Below the pieces are notes generated by a model. It searched no databases. It saw only the letters and a list, made by a program, of their open reading frames with translations, and was not told where the DNA came from. Position numbers and translations under genes: made by a program. From Actinomycetes bacterium (GTDB lineage: Bacteria; Actinomycetota; Acidimicrobiia; Spongiisociales; UBA5794), in contig JAMBLH010000328.1 in NCBI GenBank assembly GCA_023336875.1, forward strand, positions 1-22,446: 22,446 nucleotides of DNA. The letters run 5' to 3'. Positions 1 to 7,162 of the stretch are shown here, piece by piece. Each line of letters opens with the position of its first letter. The first letter of the stretch is position 1.

Positions 1-971
1 GATCTGTTCTCGAGTTGCGACATGACCTGGCCGGCGGAGGCGGCGATCTGTTCACCCGCTCTTGCGTCGTCTATGACCTCGCCAAGTCCGTAGTCGAGGC
101 AGAATGCTCGCTGACTCATGACGCGCGCGTCGTGCCCCGACCGCGCTATCGCGTTCACGACACCGTTGCTATTCACGTCAACCGTGACATCGAACTCCCC
201 CGGATGCTGCAACCAGTCGATGCCAGACTGATGCTTGCGATAGGTCCTTACGACCGACTCCGGGTCCCGCGCAGCAAGTTCCTCCGCCGAACCTCCATAA
301 TCGATGAGACACAACGACACCATGGCAAAGCGCTCGAACAGCGTCGCAATCCAGGAGGAGATTCCCATTTGTACCGAAACGACGGCACCCTCATGTGCAC
401 CTGTGAAGATGTCATCGCACCAGAAAAGCACCTCGACGCGAGCAGGGACATCAACAAGCACGAAGACATCACCCTCCACATCGACTGCGATCTCAACCCA
501 GCCCCCCTCAACCCGTCGAGCCAGAGCCGCAGGCATGTTGTCGAGCACCTCGTTGGCGACAACGACGGCATCGATCCCCGCTGGAATCTCGTTCATCGTC
601 TCGGTGACAATCACGCCATCGAAGTGCTCCGCAATGTGGTGTCTTGCGCTCGCCGAGCGCTCGACGGCAAACACCAGGTCACGATCCATCGTCCATATGT
701 CTGCGATCTGCGCGAGGAGAGATCCAGTGCCTGACCCGACCTCGATCAACGCGGCCTGCGGGCTTGGTGCGGACTTCTCCGCCCACTCACCAATGGGGAC
801 GCCGAAGGTCCACGAGATCTCAGGACTCGTGACAAAATCGCCCTTCTTGCCCGACCGCACAGGTCCCGCCGAGAAGAAGCCCTCATGCGGGTCGTACAAG
901 CACCATTCCATGTACTCGTCGAACGGCATCGGACCCCGTGCTTGTATCTGCTGGATTAGTCGTTCGCGCAC
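1..971 (-). CDS. midA: MidA/NDUFAF7-family class I SAM-dependent methyltransferase (3' end outside window)
   Basis: I translated the minus strand by hand; the frame stays open for 323 codons and runs off the window at base 1. Visible landmarks fit the MidA (COG1565, mitochondrial NDUFAF7) family: an N-terminal GPMPFDEYMEWCLYDPHEGF block (residues 13-32), GDFVTSPEIS with FG (44-57), the SAM-binding loop IEVGSGTG (76-83), ANEVLDNMP (139-147, where the family has NELLDALP), and later LIDYGG and TYRKH. The GTG at 971 is preferred because it restores the usual lead-in helix; an ATG at 929 would drop it. There is no Shine-Dalgarno site, but a TACACT hexamer lies 7 nt upstream, suggesting a leaderless mRNA. 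NDUFAF7 methylates an arginine of the NuoD homologue NDUFS2; the bacterial role is less certain. The gene diverges from the HIT gene. Confidence 0.88.
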   Translation of the reverse strand, partial: MRERLIQQIQARGPMPFDEYMEWCLYDPHEGFFSAGPVRSGKKGDFVTSPEISWTFGVPIGEWAEKSAPSPQAALIEVGSGTGSLLAQIADIWTMDRDLVFAVERSASARHHIAEHFDGVIVTETMNEIPAGIDAVVVANEVLDNMPAALARRVEGGWVEIAVDVEGDVFVLVDVPARVEVLFWCDDIFTGAHEGAVVSVQMGISSWIATLFERFAMVSLCLIDYGGSAEELAARDPESVVRTYRKHQSGIDWLQHPGEFDVTVDVNSNGVVNAIARSGHDARVMSQRAFCLDYGLGEVIDDARAGEQIAASAGQVMSQLENR

Positions 972-978
972 ATGGAAC

Positions 979-984
979 AGTGTA
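979..984 (-). promoter_or_regulatory. Putative -10 hexamer for leaderless midA transcript
   Basis: Read on the minus strand this is TACACT (TANNNT), ending 7 nt before the GTG at 971. That is the distance expected if transcription starts on the start codon. No convincing -35 is visible. It overlaps the HIT-gene -10 by two bases. Confidence 0.4.
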
Positions 985-988
985 GATT
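983..988 (+). promoter_or_regulatory. Putative -10 hexamer for leaderless HIT-gene transcript
   Basis: TAGATT (TANNNT) ends 6 nt before the ATG at 995. No Shine-Dalgarno sequence precedes that ATG, which fits a leaderless mRNA. No clear -35 is seen; the upstream region lies inside midA. Confidence 0.4.
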
Positions 989-994
989 TATCTG

Positions 995-1489
995 ATGACT
1001 GACTCGGACTGCCCGCTCTGCTCTGGCAGGGAAATGGACAAAGCGCTCATGCGCACCGAGGTCTGGAGCGACGACCTCTGGCGGCTCACAACAGCGATTG
1101 TGAGCGAGGTCGCAGGCTTCTCATACCTCGAACCGAGAAGGCACATTTCGGACATCACCGAACTCAGCGGCGAGGAAGCTGCGACCTTCGGCGAAACGAT
1201 CGCTCGAGCTTCCGCCGCGATAAAGGCTGCGACGGGTGCAGATCTCGTGTACGCCTATATCTTCGGCGACAGTGTGCCGCACCTTCATGTCCACCTTGCC
1301 CCGCATCGGGAGCCCGGAAGCCCCCTCGTAGGTGAAATGATCAAGGGCGCACAACACAGGGCCATCCTCGAGGACGGGACCGAGGTCTGGGTGTCGGATC
1401 GGTATCCGCTTCAGCCCCGCGATCTGATGGATGCCGCGATCAGCGACATTCGGGAGCGCCTTGCCGATCCACCCACCGATATCACATAG
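995..1489 (+). CDS. HIT-family (histidine triad) nucleotide hydrolase/transferase
   Basis: A 164-aa protein with the histidine triad motif: H96, H98 and H100 in VPHLHVHLAPH, with H104 following. H98 should be the nucleophile by family knowledge. An N-terminal Cys-x-x-Cys pair (C6, C9) probably binds zinc together with later histidines, as in many HIT proteins. HIT enzymes cleave the alpha-phosphate bond of nucleotide conjugates such as nucleoside phosphoramidates; which substrate applies here cannot be told from the sequence. The length is somewhat above the roughly 110-140 aa typical of the HINT branch. The ATG at 995 lies only 23 bp from the divergent midA start. It is followed after 40 bp by the gdhA promoter region, so it is probably its own transcription unit. 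Confidence 0.9.
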   Translation: MTDSDCPLCSGREMDKALMRTEVWSDDLWRLTTAIVSEVAGFSYLEPRRHISDITELSGEEAATFGETIARASAAIKAATGADLVYAYIFGDSVPHLHVHLAPHREPGSPLVGEMIKGAQHRAILEDGTEVWVSDRYPLQPRDLMDAAISDIRERLADPPTDIT

Positions 1490-1517
1490 CTTTTGACTCA
1501 GGAATTCATCGCTTCCT

Positions 1518-1526
1518 TGCTATCAT
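1518..1526 (+). promoter_or_regulatory. Putative extended -10 promoter of gdhA
   Basis: TGCTATCAT matches an extended -10 (TGn followed by TATCAT). It lies in the 73-bp gap between the HIT gene and gdhA and would place the transcription start near 1533. A TTGACT at 1493-1498 is 22 bp upstream, too far for a normal -35, so the extended element may carry the promoter. Confidence 0.45.
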
Positions 1527-1546
1527 CGGGTGTTGTACCGCGCGAC

Positions 1547-1553
1547 GAAAGGG
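1547..1553 (+). promoter_or_regulatory. Ribosome binding site that decides the gdhA start
   Basis: GAAAGGG ends 9 nt before the GTG at 1563 but directly abuts the ATG at 1554. It therefore favours initiation at 1563 over 1554 or the GTG at 1530. Confidence 0.5.
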
Positions 1554-1562
1554 ATGGACGAC

Positions 1563-2906
1563 GTGCCGCAAACCCTCGATGAGTTCATGGACTATGTGGT
1601 CACAAAGTCTGCCGCCCAGTACGAGTTCCACCAGGCGGTCCGCGAAGTAACCAACTCGGTGTGGCCGCTGCTCGAATCTGACCCCATCTATCTGAGGGCC
1701 AAGATCCCCGAACGCATGGTGCATGCGGAACGAATCATCATCTTTCGTGTCCCCTGGGTCGACGATGCCGGGGAAGTCCAGGTGAACCGCGGCTTCAGAG
1801 TCGAGATGAACAGTGCCATCGGCCCCTACAAGGGTGGTCTACGATTCCATCCATCGGTCAACCTCGGCATCCTGAAGTTTCTCGCGTTCGAGCAGGTGTT
1901 CAAGAACGCACTGACATCCCTTCCAATGGGTGGAGGGAAAGGCGGAGCGGACTTTGATCCCAAGGGGAGGAGTGACAATGAGGTCATGCGCTTCTGCCAG
2001 GCGTTCATGAGTGAACTGTTCCGCCACATCGGCCCACACACAGACGTCCCTGCCGGCGATATCGGTGTTGGCGGGCGCGAGATCGGCTACATGTTCGGCC
2101 AATACAAGAAGCTCGCCAATCAATTCAGCGGCATTCTGACGGGGAAGGGCACGACTTGGGGCGGAAGCCTCATCCGACCGGAGTCAACCGGCTACGGGCT
2201 CGTGTACTTCACAGAGGAGATGTTCAGAGCCCAGGGGGATTCCATCAATGGAAAGACGGTGATTGTCTCCGGTTCAGGGAATGTCGCCCAGTTCGCAGTG
2301 GAGAACATTAACCGCCTCGGCGGAACGGCCGTGGCGCTCTCCGACTCGGGAGGATTCATCCACGACCCCGATGGCATCGACGCAGAGAAGCTGGCCTGGG
2401 TCATGGATCTCAAGAACATCCGCCGTGGCCGCATCAGTGAGTACGCCGAACGGTTTGGCGTCGAGTACTACCCGGGGCAGAGGCCATGGGGCGTCGAAGG
2501 TGCAGACGTCGCCCTCCCCTGCGCAACCCAGAACGAGATCAACGTAGACAACGCCAAGCAGTTGGTCGCCAACGGCATCCAGATCGTTGCCGAGGGCGCG
2601 AATATGCCTACTGAACCAGACGCCGAGAAGCTACTCGTTGACAGTGGTGTCCTCTTTGGACCGGGGAAGGCTGCGAATGCAGGAGGTGTCTCTGTGAGCG
2701 GCCTTGAGATGGCTCAGAATGCAGGATTCACGTCGTGGACCCGAGAGGAAGTTGACGGAAAGCTCCTCGGGATAATGACCAAGATCCACACGACATGTCG
2801 TGAAACGGCCGAGGAATTCGAAGTACCGAACAACTACGTTGTCGGTGCGAACATCGCTGGCTTCAGGAAAGTAGCCACAGCAATGCTTGATCAAGGCGTT
2901 GTGTAA
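1563..2906 (+). CDS. gdhA: NADP-type glutamate dehydrogenase, hexameric class
   Basis: Catalyses reversible reductive amination of 2-oxoglutarate to glutamate, an ammonium-assimilating step in the cytoplasm. Landmarks, numbered from the GTG at 1563: the SAIGPYKGG block (residue 84 on), the glycine/lysine-rich PMGGGKGG with catalytic-type lysine near 126, TDVPAGDIGVGGRE (from about 160), the Rossmann loop SGSGNVAQ (about 236-243), then SDSGG, and ALPCATQNE. The product is 447 aa, the same length as E. coli GdhA as I recall it, and the two align nearly end to end from memory. Assignment to the NADP-type rests on that similarity. The GTG at 1563 is chosen for its Shine-Dalgarno spacing; ATG 1554 and GTG 1530 are in-frame alternatives. 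A small unknown gene follows after 11 bp. Confidence 0.93.
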   Translation: MPQTLDEFMDYVVTKSAAQYEFHQAVREVTNSVWPLLESDPIYLRAKIPERMVHAERIIIFRVPWVDDAGEVQVNRGFRVEMNSAIGPYKGGLRFHPSVNLGILKFLAFEQVFKNALTSLPMGGGKGGADFDPKGRSDNEVMRFCQAFMSELFRHIGPHTDVPAGDIGVGGREIGYMFGQYKKLANQFSGILTGKGTTWGGSLIRPESTGYGLVYFTEEMFRAQGDSINGKTVIVSGSGNVAQFAVENINRLGGTAVALSDSGGFIHDPDGIDAEKLAWVMDLKNIRRGRISEYAERFGVEYYPGQRPWGVEGADVALPCATQNEINVDNAKQLVANGIQIVAEGANMPTEPDAEKLLVDSGVLFGPGKAANAGGVSVSGLEMAQNAGFTSWTREEVDGKLLGIMTKIHTTCRETAEEFEVPNNYVVGANIAGFRKVATAMLDQGVV

Positions 2907-2917
2907 GGAGATTCATC

Positions 2918-3322
2918 ATGAGAAAGATCATCGGCTACTTTGACGGCACCGAATCCGCCCTGCTCACGAACCTGGTGTGCGAGGGATACGACACGATGCC
3001 GATATCCAACGGATTCGACAACCACGGCATGAACGTGCGAATCATCAACAAAGAAAACCGAGTCGACGTTCTCGTCGGGTATCTGCACAAGATCTACTCC
3101 CCGAAGGGCAGCACGCCAGCCGGAGCGGTTACGTATCAGGATGTCTTCCACGTGTGCCGCACATTCGACATCCCTCTGGTACTCCAGGTCGATAGCCATC
3201 TCCACGACGAGGCGAGAGCCCTGATGGCCGACGCACCGCCGTGCGTCCTGTTTGTCGATCCAAGCGATGCGCTCGAGAAAGTCCGCCAACTACTCGACCA
3301 GCCAAGTGAGTGTTCTGGCTAG
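2918..3322 (+). CDS. Conserved-looking hypothetical protein linked to gdhA
   Basis: A 134-aa protein I do not recognise. It starts with ATG 11 bp after the gdhA stop, behind a good AAGGAG (2907-2912, spacing 5), so co-transcription and coupled translation with gdhA are likely. The predicted pattern alternates strands and helices: RKIIGYF, TESALLTNLV, VDVLVGYLHKIY, TYQDVFHVC, PLVLQVD, DEARALMAD, CVLFVD, SDALEKVRQLL. This looks like a small Rossmann- or flavodoxin-like alpha/beta domain. There is no signal peptide or membrane segment. Cysteines fall at 21, 80, 109 and 132; histidines at 36, 57, 78, 94 and 96. Codon use and reading-frame integrity look like a real gene. Its stop overlaps the convergent MocA-like gene in the shared palindrome CTAG. 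A role in glutamate or ammonium metabolism is only inferred from position. Confidence 0.75.
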   Translation: MRKIIGYFDGTESALLTNLVCEGYDTMPISNGFDNHGMNVRIINKENRVDVLVGYLHKIYSPKGSTPAGAVTYQDVFHVCRTFDIPLVLQVDSHLHDEARALMADAPPCVLFVDPSDALEKVRQLLDQPSECSG

Positions 3323-3939
3323 GAGACTGCCCGTCGTCTGAGGCGCTCGTAGTCCTGCGGTGTGTTCACATCGGTCGGTGTTGGTTCATCAACTCGAACG
3401 ACGAACGTGTCTTCTTCCGAAAGGGATGAAAGGAAGGGCCACAGCGCCTTTGATCCTCTGAGAGCGCGCACATCATCAAACGACGACACGCTGAGCGCAA
3501 TGGGGTGTCCCCGACCGTCGCGATACTCCACCCAACCTGCCTTGAATGCCGAGGCACTCATGCCATCAAGGAGGCTGGAGATGACATCGACCCTCACTTC
3601 AGGCATGTCCGCGAGTAGGAGGACGACACCGACCGGGTCGTCCAGCGCATCCAAACCGACCAGAAGGGACGACACATTCCCCCGCTCGGGATTCAGGTTG
3701 TTTGCGATGTGAGCTGAACCACCAACCGCAGCGGCGACTGGACCTTCGTGGAAACCGGTCACAACAATGACAGGCGACAGTTCTGCTTCATCAGCAGAGG
3801 CCACGACGGCGCCAACCATCGTTGTCGATCCGTAGGGCAGCGCAGGCTTTGGCCTACCCATGCGCGTCGCCTCACCTGCAGCAAGGATGACCGCTGCAAA
3901 TCGCTCTCGAGGCTCCAGGGCAGTCGAGTCGACGGCTAT
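3319..3939 (-). CDS. MocA/MobA-like molybdopterin nucleotidyltransferase, apparent ATA start
   Basis: The last gene of the cox-like operon. It belongs to the NTP_transf_3 group that joins CTP (MocA) or GTP (MobA) to molybdopterin; in cox/xdh clusters the expected product is the cytosine dinucleotide cofactor, but base specificity is inferred. Landmarks, with ATA as residue 1: AAVILAAGEATRMGRPKP (15-32), the nucleotide-binding loop; GNVSSLLVGL (about 87-96); LLADMPEV with metal-binding D111; and GHPIALS. The first ATG (3861) lies inside the loop and would delete VILAAG, and no ATG, GTG or TTG occurs upstream in frame. ATA at 3939-3937 has GGAGGA 9 nt upstream and overlaps the coxM stop as ATAG, giving 206 aa, normal for the family. 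CTG at 3918 is the other candidate and lacks a Shine-Dalgarno site. Confidence 0.85.
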   Translation of the reverse strand: MAVDSTALEPRERFAAVILAAGEATRMGRPKPALPYGSTTMVGAVVASADEAELSPVIVVTGFHEGPVAAAVGGSAHIANNLNPERGNVSSLLVGLDALDDPVGVVLLLADMPEVRVDVISSLLDGMSASAFKAGWVEYRDGRGHPIALSVSSFDDVRALRGSKALWPFLSSLSEEDTFVVRVDEPTPTDVNTPQDYERLRRRAVS

Positions 3940-4784
3940 GCCAGCACATCCTCCAGCGCCCGCTTCACGTATACACCCGCCAGATGCTCGCGGTACTCGA
4001 CCGAGCCATACAGATCCTCGAGTACAACAACATCGTCCGTTGCGTGTGACGCTGCTGTGGCGATGGCGTCAGAAGAACCGTTGCCCCCAATAACGGCCTC
4101 CGCGGCCGCCGACGCGAGATATGGCTTGGAGCTCACACCGGTCACAGCAATGCGTGCGTCAGCAACGGATCCATCCGTGCCCTGTATCCACACCGCTGCC
4201 CCCGCAATGGGGTAGTCAGAGTCGCCTCCACGTCTTCCGAGCTTCGCATACGCCGATCGGCCACCCTTCGGGATGTCGATTCCGACGAGGATCTCGTCAT
4301 CGGCGAGCGCCGATGTCAGCGTGTCGACGAAGAAATCGGCAGCTGGGATCTGTCGTTGTCCACGCACAGAATCGGCCACCATGACGGCGCCAAGTGCGAG
4401 CACAGCCGCTGGCTGGTCTGCCGCAAGGTCTGCGTGAGCTATCGAGCCACAGGTGGTGCCCTGGTTCCTGACCTGAATGTCCGCGGTCACGCCTGCTGCC
4501 TGGGCGAGCGCAGTTGCGTACTCCCGTATCAACGCGTTCGACCCAGTTTCAGCGTGCTTGACGAGCGCTCCGATGGCGATGTGGTCGCCCTCATCAGTGA
4601 TCGTGTCCAATCCGGGAAGCCGAGATATGTCGACCACGGTCGTCGGACGCACGAGCCTCATCTTCATCAGAGGAATCAGGCTCATGCCACCACTTAACAC
4701 CTTGGCGTTCTCGCTCTCGGAGAGCACCGTAAGCGCCTCGTGCAGTGAGGAAGGGACGACGTACTCAAAGTTGGCTGGATACAT
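3936..4784 (-). CDS. coxM: FAD-binding medium subunit of CoxM type, molybdenum hydroxylase
   Basis: A 282-aa protein carrying the FAD that passes electrons from the FeS subunit to the final acceptor. Both FAD-binding signatures of the CO dehydrogenase/xanthine dehydrogenase medium subunit are visible: SGGMSLIPLMKMRL (31-44) and RNQGTTCGSIAHADLAAD (106-123). The C-terminal CO_deh_flav_C region follows, with 'YREHLAGVYVKRAL' near the end. Length is normal for CoxM. The ATG at 4784 comes 2 nt after the coxL stop (TAGCGATG). Its stop overlaps the presumed ATA start of the MocA-like gene. Together with CoxS and CoxL it should form a cytoplasmic (LMS)2 enzyme. Confidence 0.92.
   Translation of the reverse strand: MYPANFEYVVPSSLHEALTVLSESENAKVLSGGMSLIPLMKMRLVRPTTVVDISRLPGLDTITDEGDHIAIGALVKHAETGSNALIREYATALAQAAGVTADIQVRNQGTTCGSIAHADLAADQPAAVLALGAVMVADSVRGQRQIPAADFFVDTLTSALADDEILVGIDIPKGGRSAYAKLGRRGGDSDYPIAGAAVWIQGTDGSVADARIAVTGVSSKPYLASAAAEAVIGGNGSSDAIATAASHATDDVVVLEDLYGSVEYREHLAGVYVKRALEDVLA
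3949..3954 (-). promoter_or_regulatory. Shine-Dalgarno site for the MocA-like gene, pointing to an ATA start
   Basis: Read on the minus strand this is GGAGGA, followed by 9 nt and then ATA (3939-3937). It lies inside the 3' end of coxM. No other normal start codon lies at a useful distance in the MocA frame. Confidence 0.5.
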
Positions 4785-4786
4785 CG

Positions 4787-7162
4787 CTAGTTCCTCGCAT
4801 CCTCTATTGCCTGCCAGACACGTTTCGGTCGCAGCGGCATGTCTATGTGTTTCACGCCAAGATGGCTCACGGCATCGACCACCGCGTTCACGATCGTTTG
4901 GGCCGACCCGATCGTCCCCGCTTCGCCTATGCCCTTTACGCCAAGCGGGTTTACATCCGTTGGTGTCACGGTACGATCAAGTGAGAACATCGGGAGATTC
5001 TCTGCAGCAGGCAGGGGATAATCGACGAGTGACGCCGTCAGGAGATTCCCCATGTCGTCATAGATCGCCTCTTCGAAGAGAGCCTGCGCAATACCTTGTG
5101 CGATGCCTCCGTGCACCTGGCCATCGACGATCATCGGGTTGATCACATTGCCACAGTCATCGGTGGCCCAGTAGTCGAGCAGGTCCACATCGCCCGTTTC
5201 CGGATCGACCTCGACAAGGGCGAGGTGTGACCCGAACGGCCATGTCGCGTTCGGTGGTGAGAACACTACCGAGGACTCAAGGCCGCCCTCCATACCTTCC
5301 GGCAGGGTGTGCGGTTGATATGCAGACTCAGCGATCTGGGCCCAGCTGACCGTTCGATCAGGAGACCCGGCGACGCTGGCGCCACCGTCGGCAAATTGCA
5401 CGTCCTCTGGTGCGGCTTCGAGGAGATGGCCCGCAATTATCGCCGCCTTCTCCTTGACCCTATTCGTTGCTTCGAACGAAGCTGTTCCGTCCACCGCAAT
5501 TGAGCGGGACCCAAACGTGCCAATGCCCATCGGGGAGTCGATTGAATCGCCGTGATGGACCTCAATGTTGTCCATCGGGATGCCAAGACCGTCCGAGACG
5601 ATCTGTGCCCAGGTGGTTTCATGCCCCTGTCCGCTGGGTCCTGTTCCGATGGTGACCGTGCACGTGCCGTCCGGCTGGACACGAACCACACCCGAACCGT
5701 TGAACGCTGCAGGCAATCCATAGCCTGCCCATGAGAACCCGAGCCCTGCAAGCGCGGATGGCCCGAACCCGCATACCTCTACGTACGAGCTGAGTCCAAG
5801 TCCGAGGAGTCTTCCCTCGGCTCTTGCCGCATCACGCTTCGCCTTGAGATCCTCGTAGCCGACCCTCTCGAGCAGGGCGTCAAGATTCACCTCGTAGTTT
5901 CCGGTATCCATGGTCAGGCCTATCGGCGTCGTCACAGGGAACTGGTCCGGCTTCCAGTAGTTCGCCTTGCGCACATCAGCCGGGTCCATCCCAATCTCGC
6001 GTGCGAACGCGTCGACGATCCTCTCCAGGTAGTAGGCCGCCTCTGGCCTTCCCGCTCCCCTGTAAGCATCCGTCGTGGGTGTGTTTGTCACAACGCAATG
6101 CAGCGCGTACGACGTGGGAATGTCATATTGGCCGGACGCCACGAACAATCCCAGAAGAGGAATCGCGACTGTGAAGTTATGCGTGTAGGCGCCCATGTCA
6201 CAGATAGCGTCAAGCTCATATCCAAGGATCTTTCCTTCCCTGGTTCCTGTGATGGTCGACGTGCCAATCCACCCCCGTCCCTGAATCGAAGCAAACCCGG
6301 CCTCGCGGCGGGTCTCCGTCCAGCGAACTGGCCGACCGAGAACCTTTGACGCGAAGCACACGAGAATCTCATCTGGATACACGTTGAGTTTCAAGCCGAA
6401 TCCGCCACCCACTTCTGGCGCGACAACTCTGACTTTGTTCGAGCCAATACCAAACGCCAAACCCACTGCGCCAGCAACGGCATGAGGAATCTGAGAACTC
6501 GACCACAATTCAACGGAGTCGTAGCCGCTCTTCCAATCAGCAAGGACCGCCCTTGGCTCGATTGCCGTAGGGATGAGCCTTTGGTTGACCATTTCGAGGC
6601 TCACAACAACTGTGTCGTCGCGCTCTTTGGCTTCCTGGATGCCAGGGGAGGGATCAGGGAGATCGATAACGCCCTCCCACCAGGCGTGTCCGTTCCACGT
6701 AAGCAGCGTGTTGGACACACCGTCGTGTACCTGGACGGTGTCAGCGTACGCGTCCTTGAGGTCGACAACGGCGTCGCCGGGTTCGTAGTCGACGTAGACA
6801 AGGTCTGCGGCGTCCTGGGCGATGTAACGATCGTCCGCCACGACCATCGCGACCGCCTGTCCAACGTGATGCACTGTGCCGTCTGCCAGCAGGGGGCGAA
6901 GGGTTCCAACAGCCACCTGTGCGGGATTCAATCCGAGGTGACGGACGTCGTCGATCGTATAGACAGCATGCACGCCGGGGAGCGCAAGTGCAGCGGATGC
7001 GTCAACACTGGTAATGGTTGCCGCTGCAAAAGGACTTCTCACGAACGCGGAAGCAAGCTCACCATGGCGTCGTATGTCGTCAACGTACACGCCCTTTCCC
7101 TGGATGAGGGACGGGTCCTCCTTGCGCCGTACAATCCCGCCCATCACACTTGTGGTACTCAT
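4787..7162 (-). CDS. coxL: Form II CoxL-type molybdopterin catalytic subunit (substrate unknown)
   Basis: A 791-aa large subunit of a xanthine-dehydrogenase/CO-dehydrogenase-family enzyme. It has the small N-terminal Ald_Xan_dh_C-like domain (about 20-135), then the Mo-cofactor domains: EVGGGFGLK (250-258), AYRGAGRPEA (366-375), GQGHETTWAQI (511-521), and GIGEAGTIG with catalytic Glu747. The active-site loop is AYRGAGR, the form II signature. Form I CO dehydrogenases carry AYxCSFR with the Cu-binding cysteine, and no such cysteine is present here. Activity on CO is therefore doubtful, and other aldehyde or heterocycle substrates are possible. The coxS stop and the coxL ATG overlap as ATGA. 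Co-location with coxD, coxE, coxG, XdhC and a MocA-like gene gives a full maturation set. Confidence 0.93.
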   Translation of the reverse strand: MSTTSVMGGIVRRKEDPSLIQGKGVYVDDIRRHGELASAFVRSPFAAATITSVDASAALALPGVHAVYTIDDVRHLGLNPAQVAVGTLRPLLADGTVHHVGQAVAMVVADDRYIAQDAADLVYVDYEPGDAVVDLKDAYADTVQVHDGVSNTLLTWNGHAWWEGVIDLPDPSPGIQEAKERDDTVVVSLEMVNQRLIPTAIEPRAVLADWKSGYDSVELWSSSQIPHAVAGAVGLAFGIGSNKVRVVAPEVGGGFGLKLNVYPDEILVCFASKVLGRPVRWTETRREAGFASIQGRGWIGTSTITGTREGKILGYELDAICDMGAYTHNFTVAIPLLGLFVASGQYDIPTSYALHCVVTNTPTTDAYRGAGRPEAAYYLERIVDAFAREIGMDPADVRKANYWKPDQFPVTTPIGLTMDTGNYEVNLDALLERVGYEDLKAKRDAARAEGRLLGLGLSSYVEVCGFGPSALAGLGFSWAGYGLPAAFNGSGVVRVQPDGTCTVTIGTGPSGQGHETTWAQIVSDGLGIPMDNIEVHHGDSIDSPMGIGTFGSRSIAVDGTASFEATNRVKEKAAIIAGHLLEAAPEDVQFADGGASVAGSPDRTVSWAQIAESAYQPHTLPEGMEGGLESSVVFSPPNATWPFGSHLALVEVDPETGDVDLLDYWATDDCGNVINPMIVDGQVHGGIAQGIAQALFEEAIYDDMGNLLTASLVDYPLPAAENLPMFSLDRTVTPTDVNPLGVKGIGEAGTIGSAQTIVNAVVDAVSHLGVKHIDMPLRPKRVWQAIEDARN

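Noticed and set aside
15..734. Plus-strand open frame of 239 codons and another at 304-1002
   Set aside because: They lie opposite the MidA frame, whose minus-strand translation shows clear family motifs. The plus-strand products have no recognisable features and are rich in Arg, Ser and Thr, as antisense frames often are.
1493..1498. TTGACT as the -35 of the gdhA promoter
   Set aside because: The spacer to TATCAT is 22 bp, too long for normal sigma-70-type recognition.
1530..1562. gdhA start at GTG 1530 or ATG 1554
   Set aside because: 1530 is only 3 nt from the likely -10, and 1554 directly abuts the Shine-Dalgarno sequence. GTG 1563 has proper spacing and gives the family length; 1554 remains possible.
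3861..3939. Frameshift or truncation of the MocA-like gene
   Set aside because: The frame is intact from before the VILAAG motif to the stop and the length is normal. Only the start codon is odd, so a rare start explains it better than a broken gene.
4787..7162. Genuine form I aerobic CO dehydrogenase
   Set aside because: The active-site loop is AYRGAGR and lacks the Cu-binding cysteine of the form I AYxCSFR motif.
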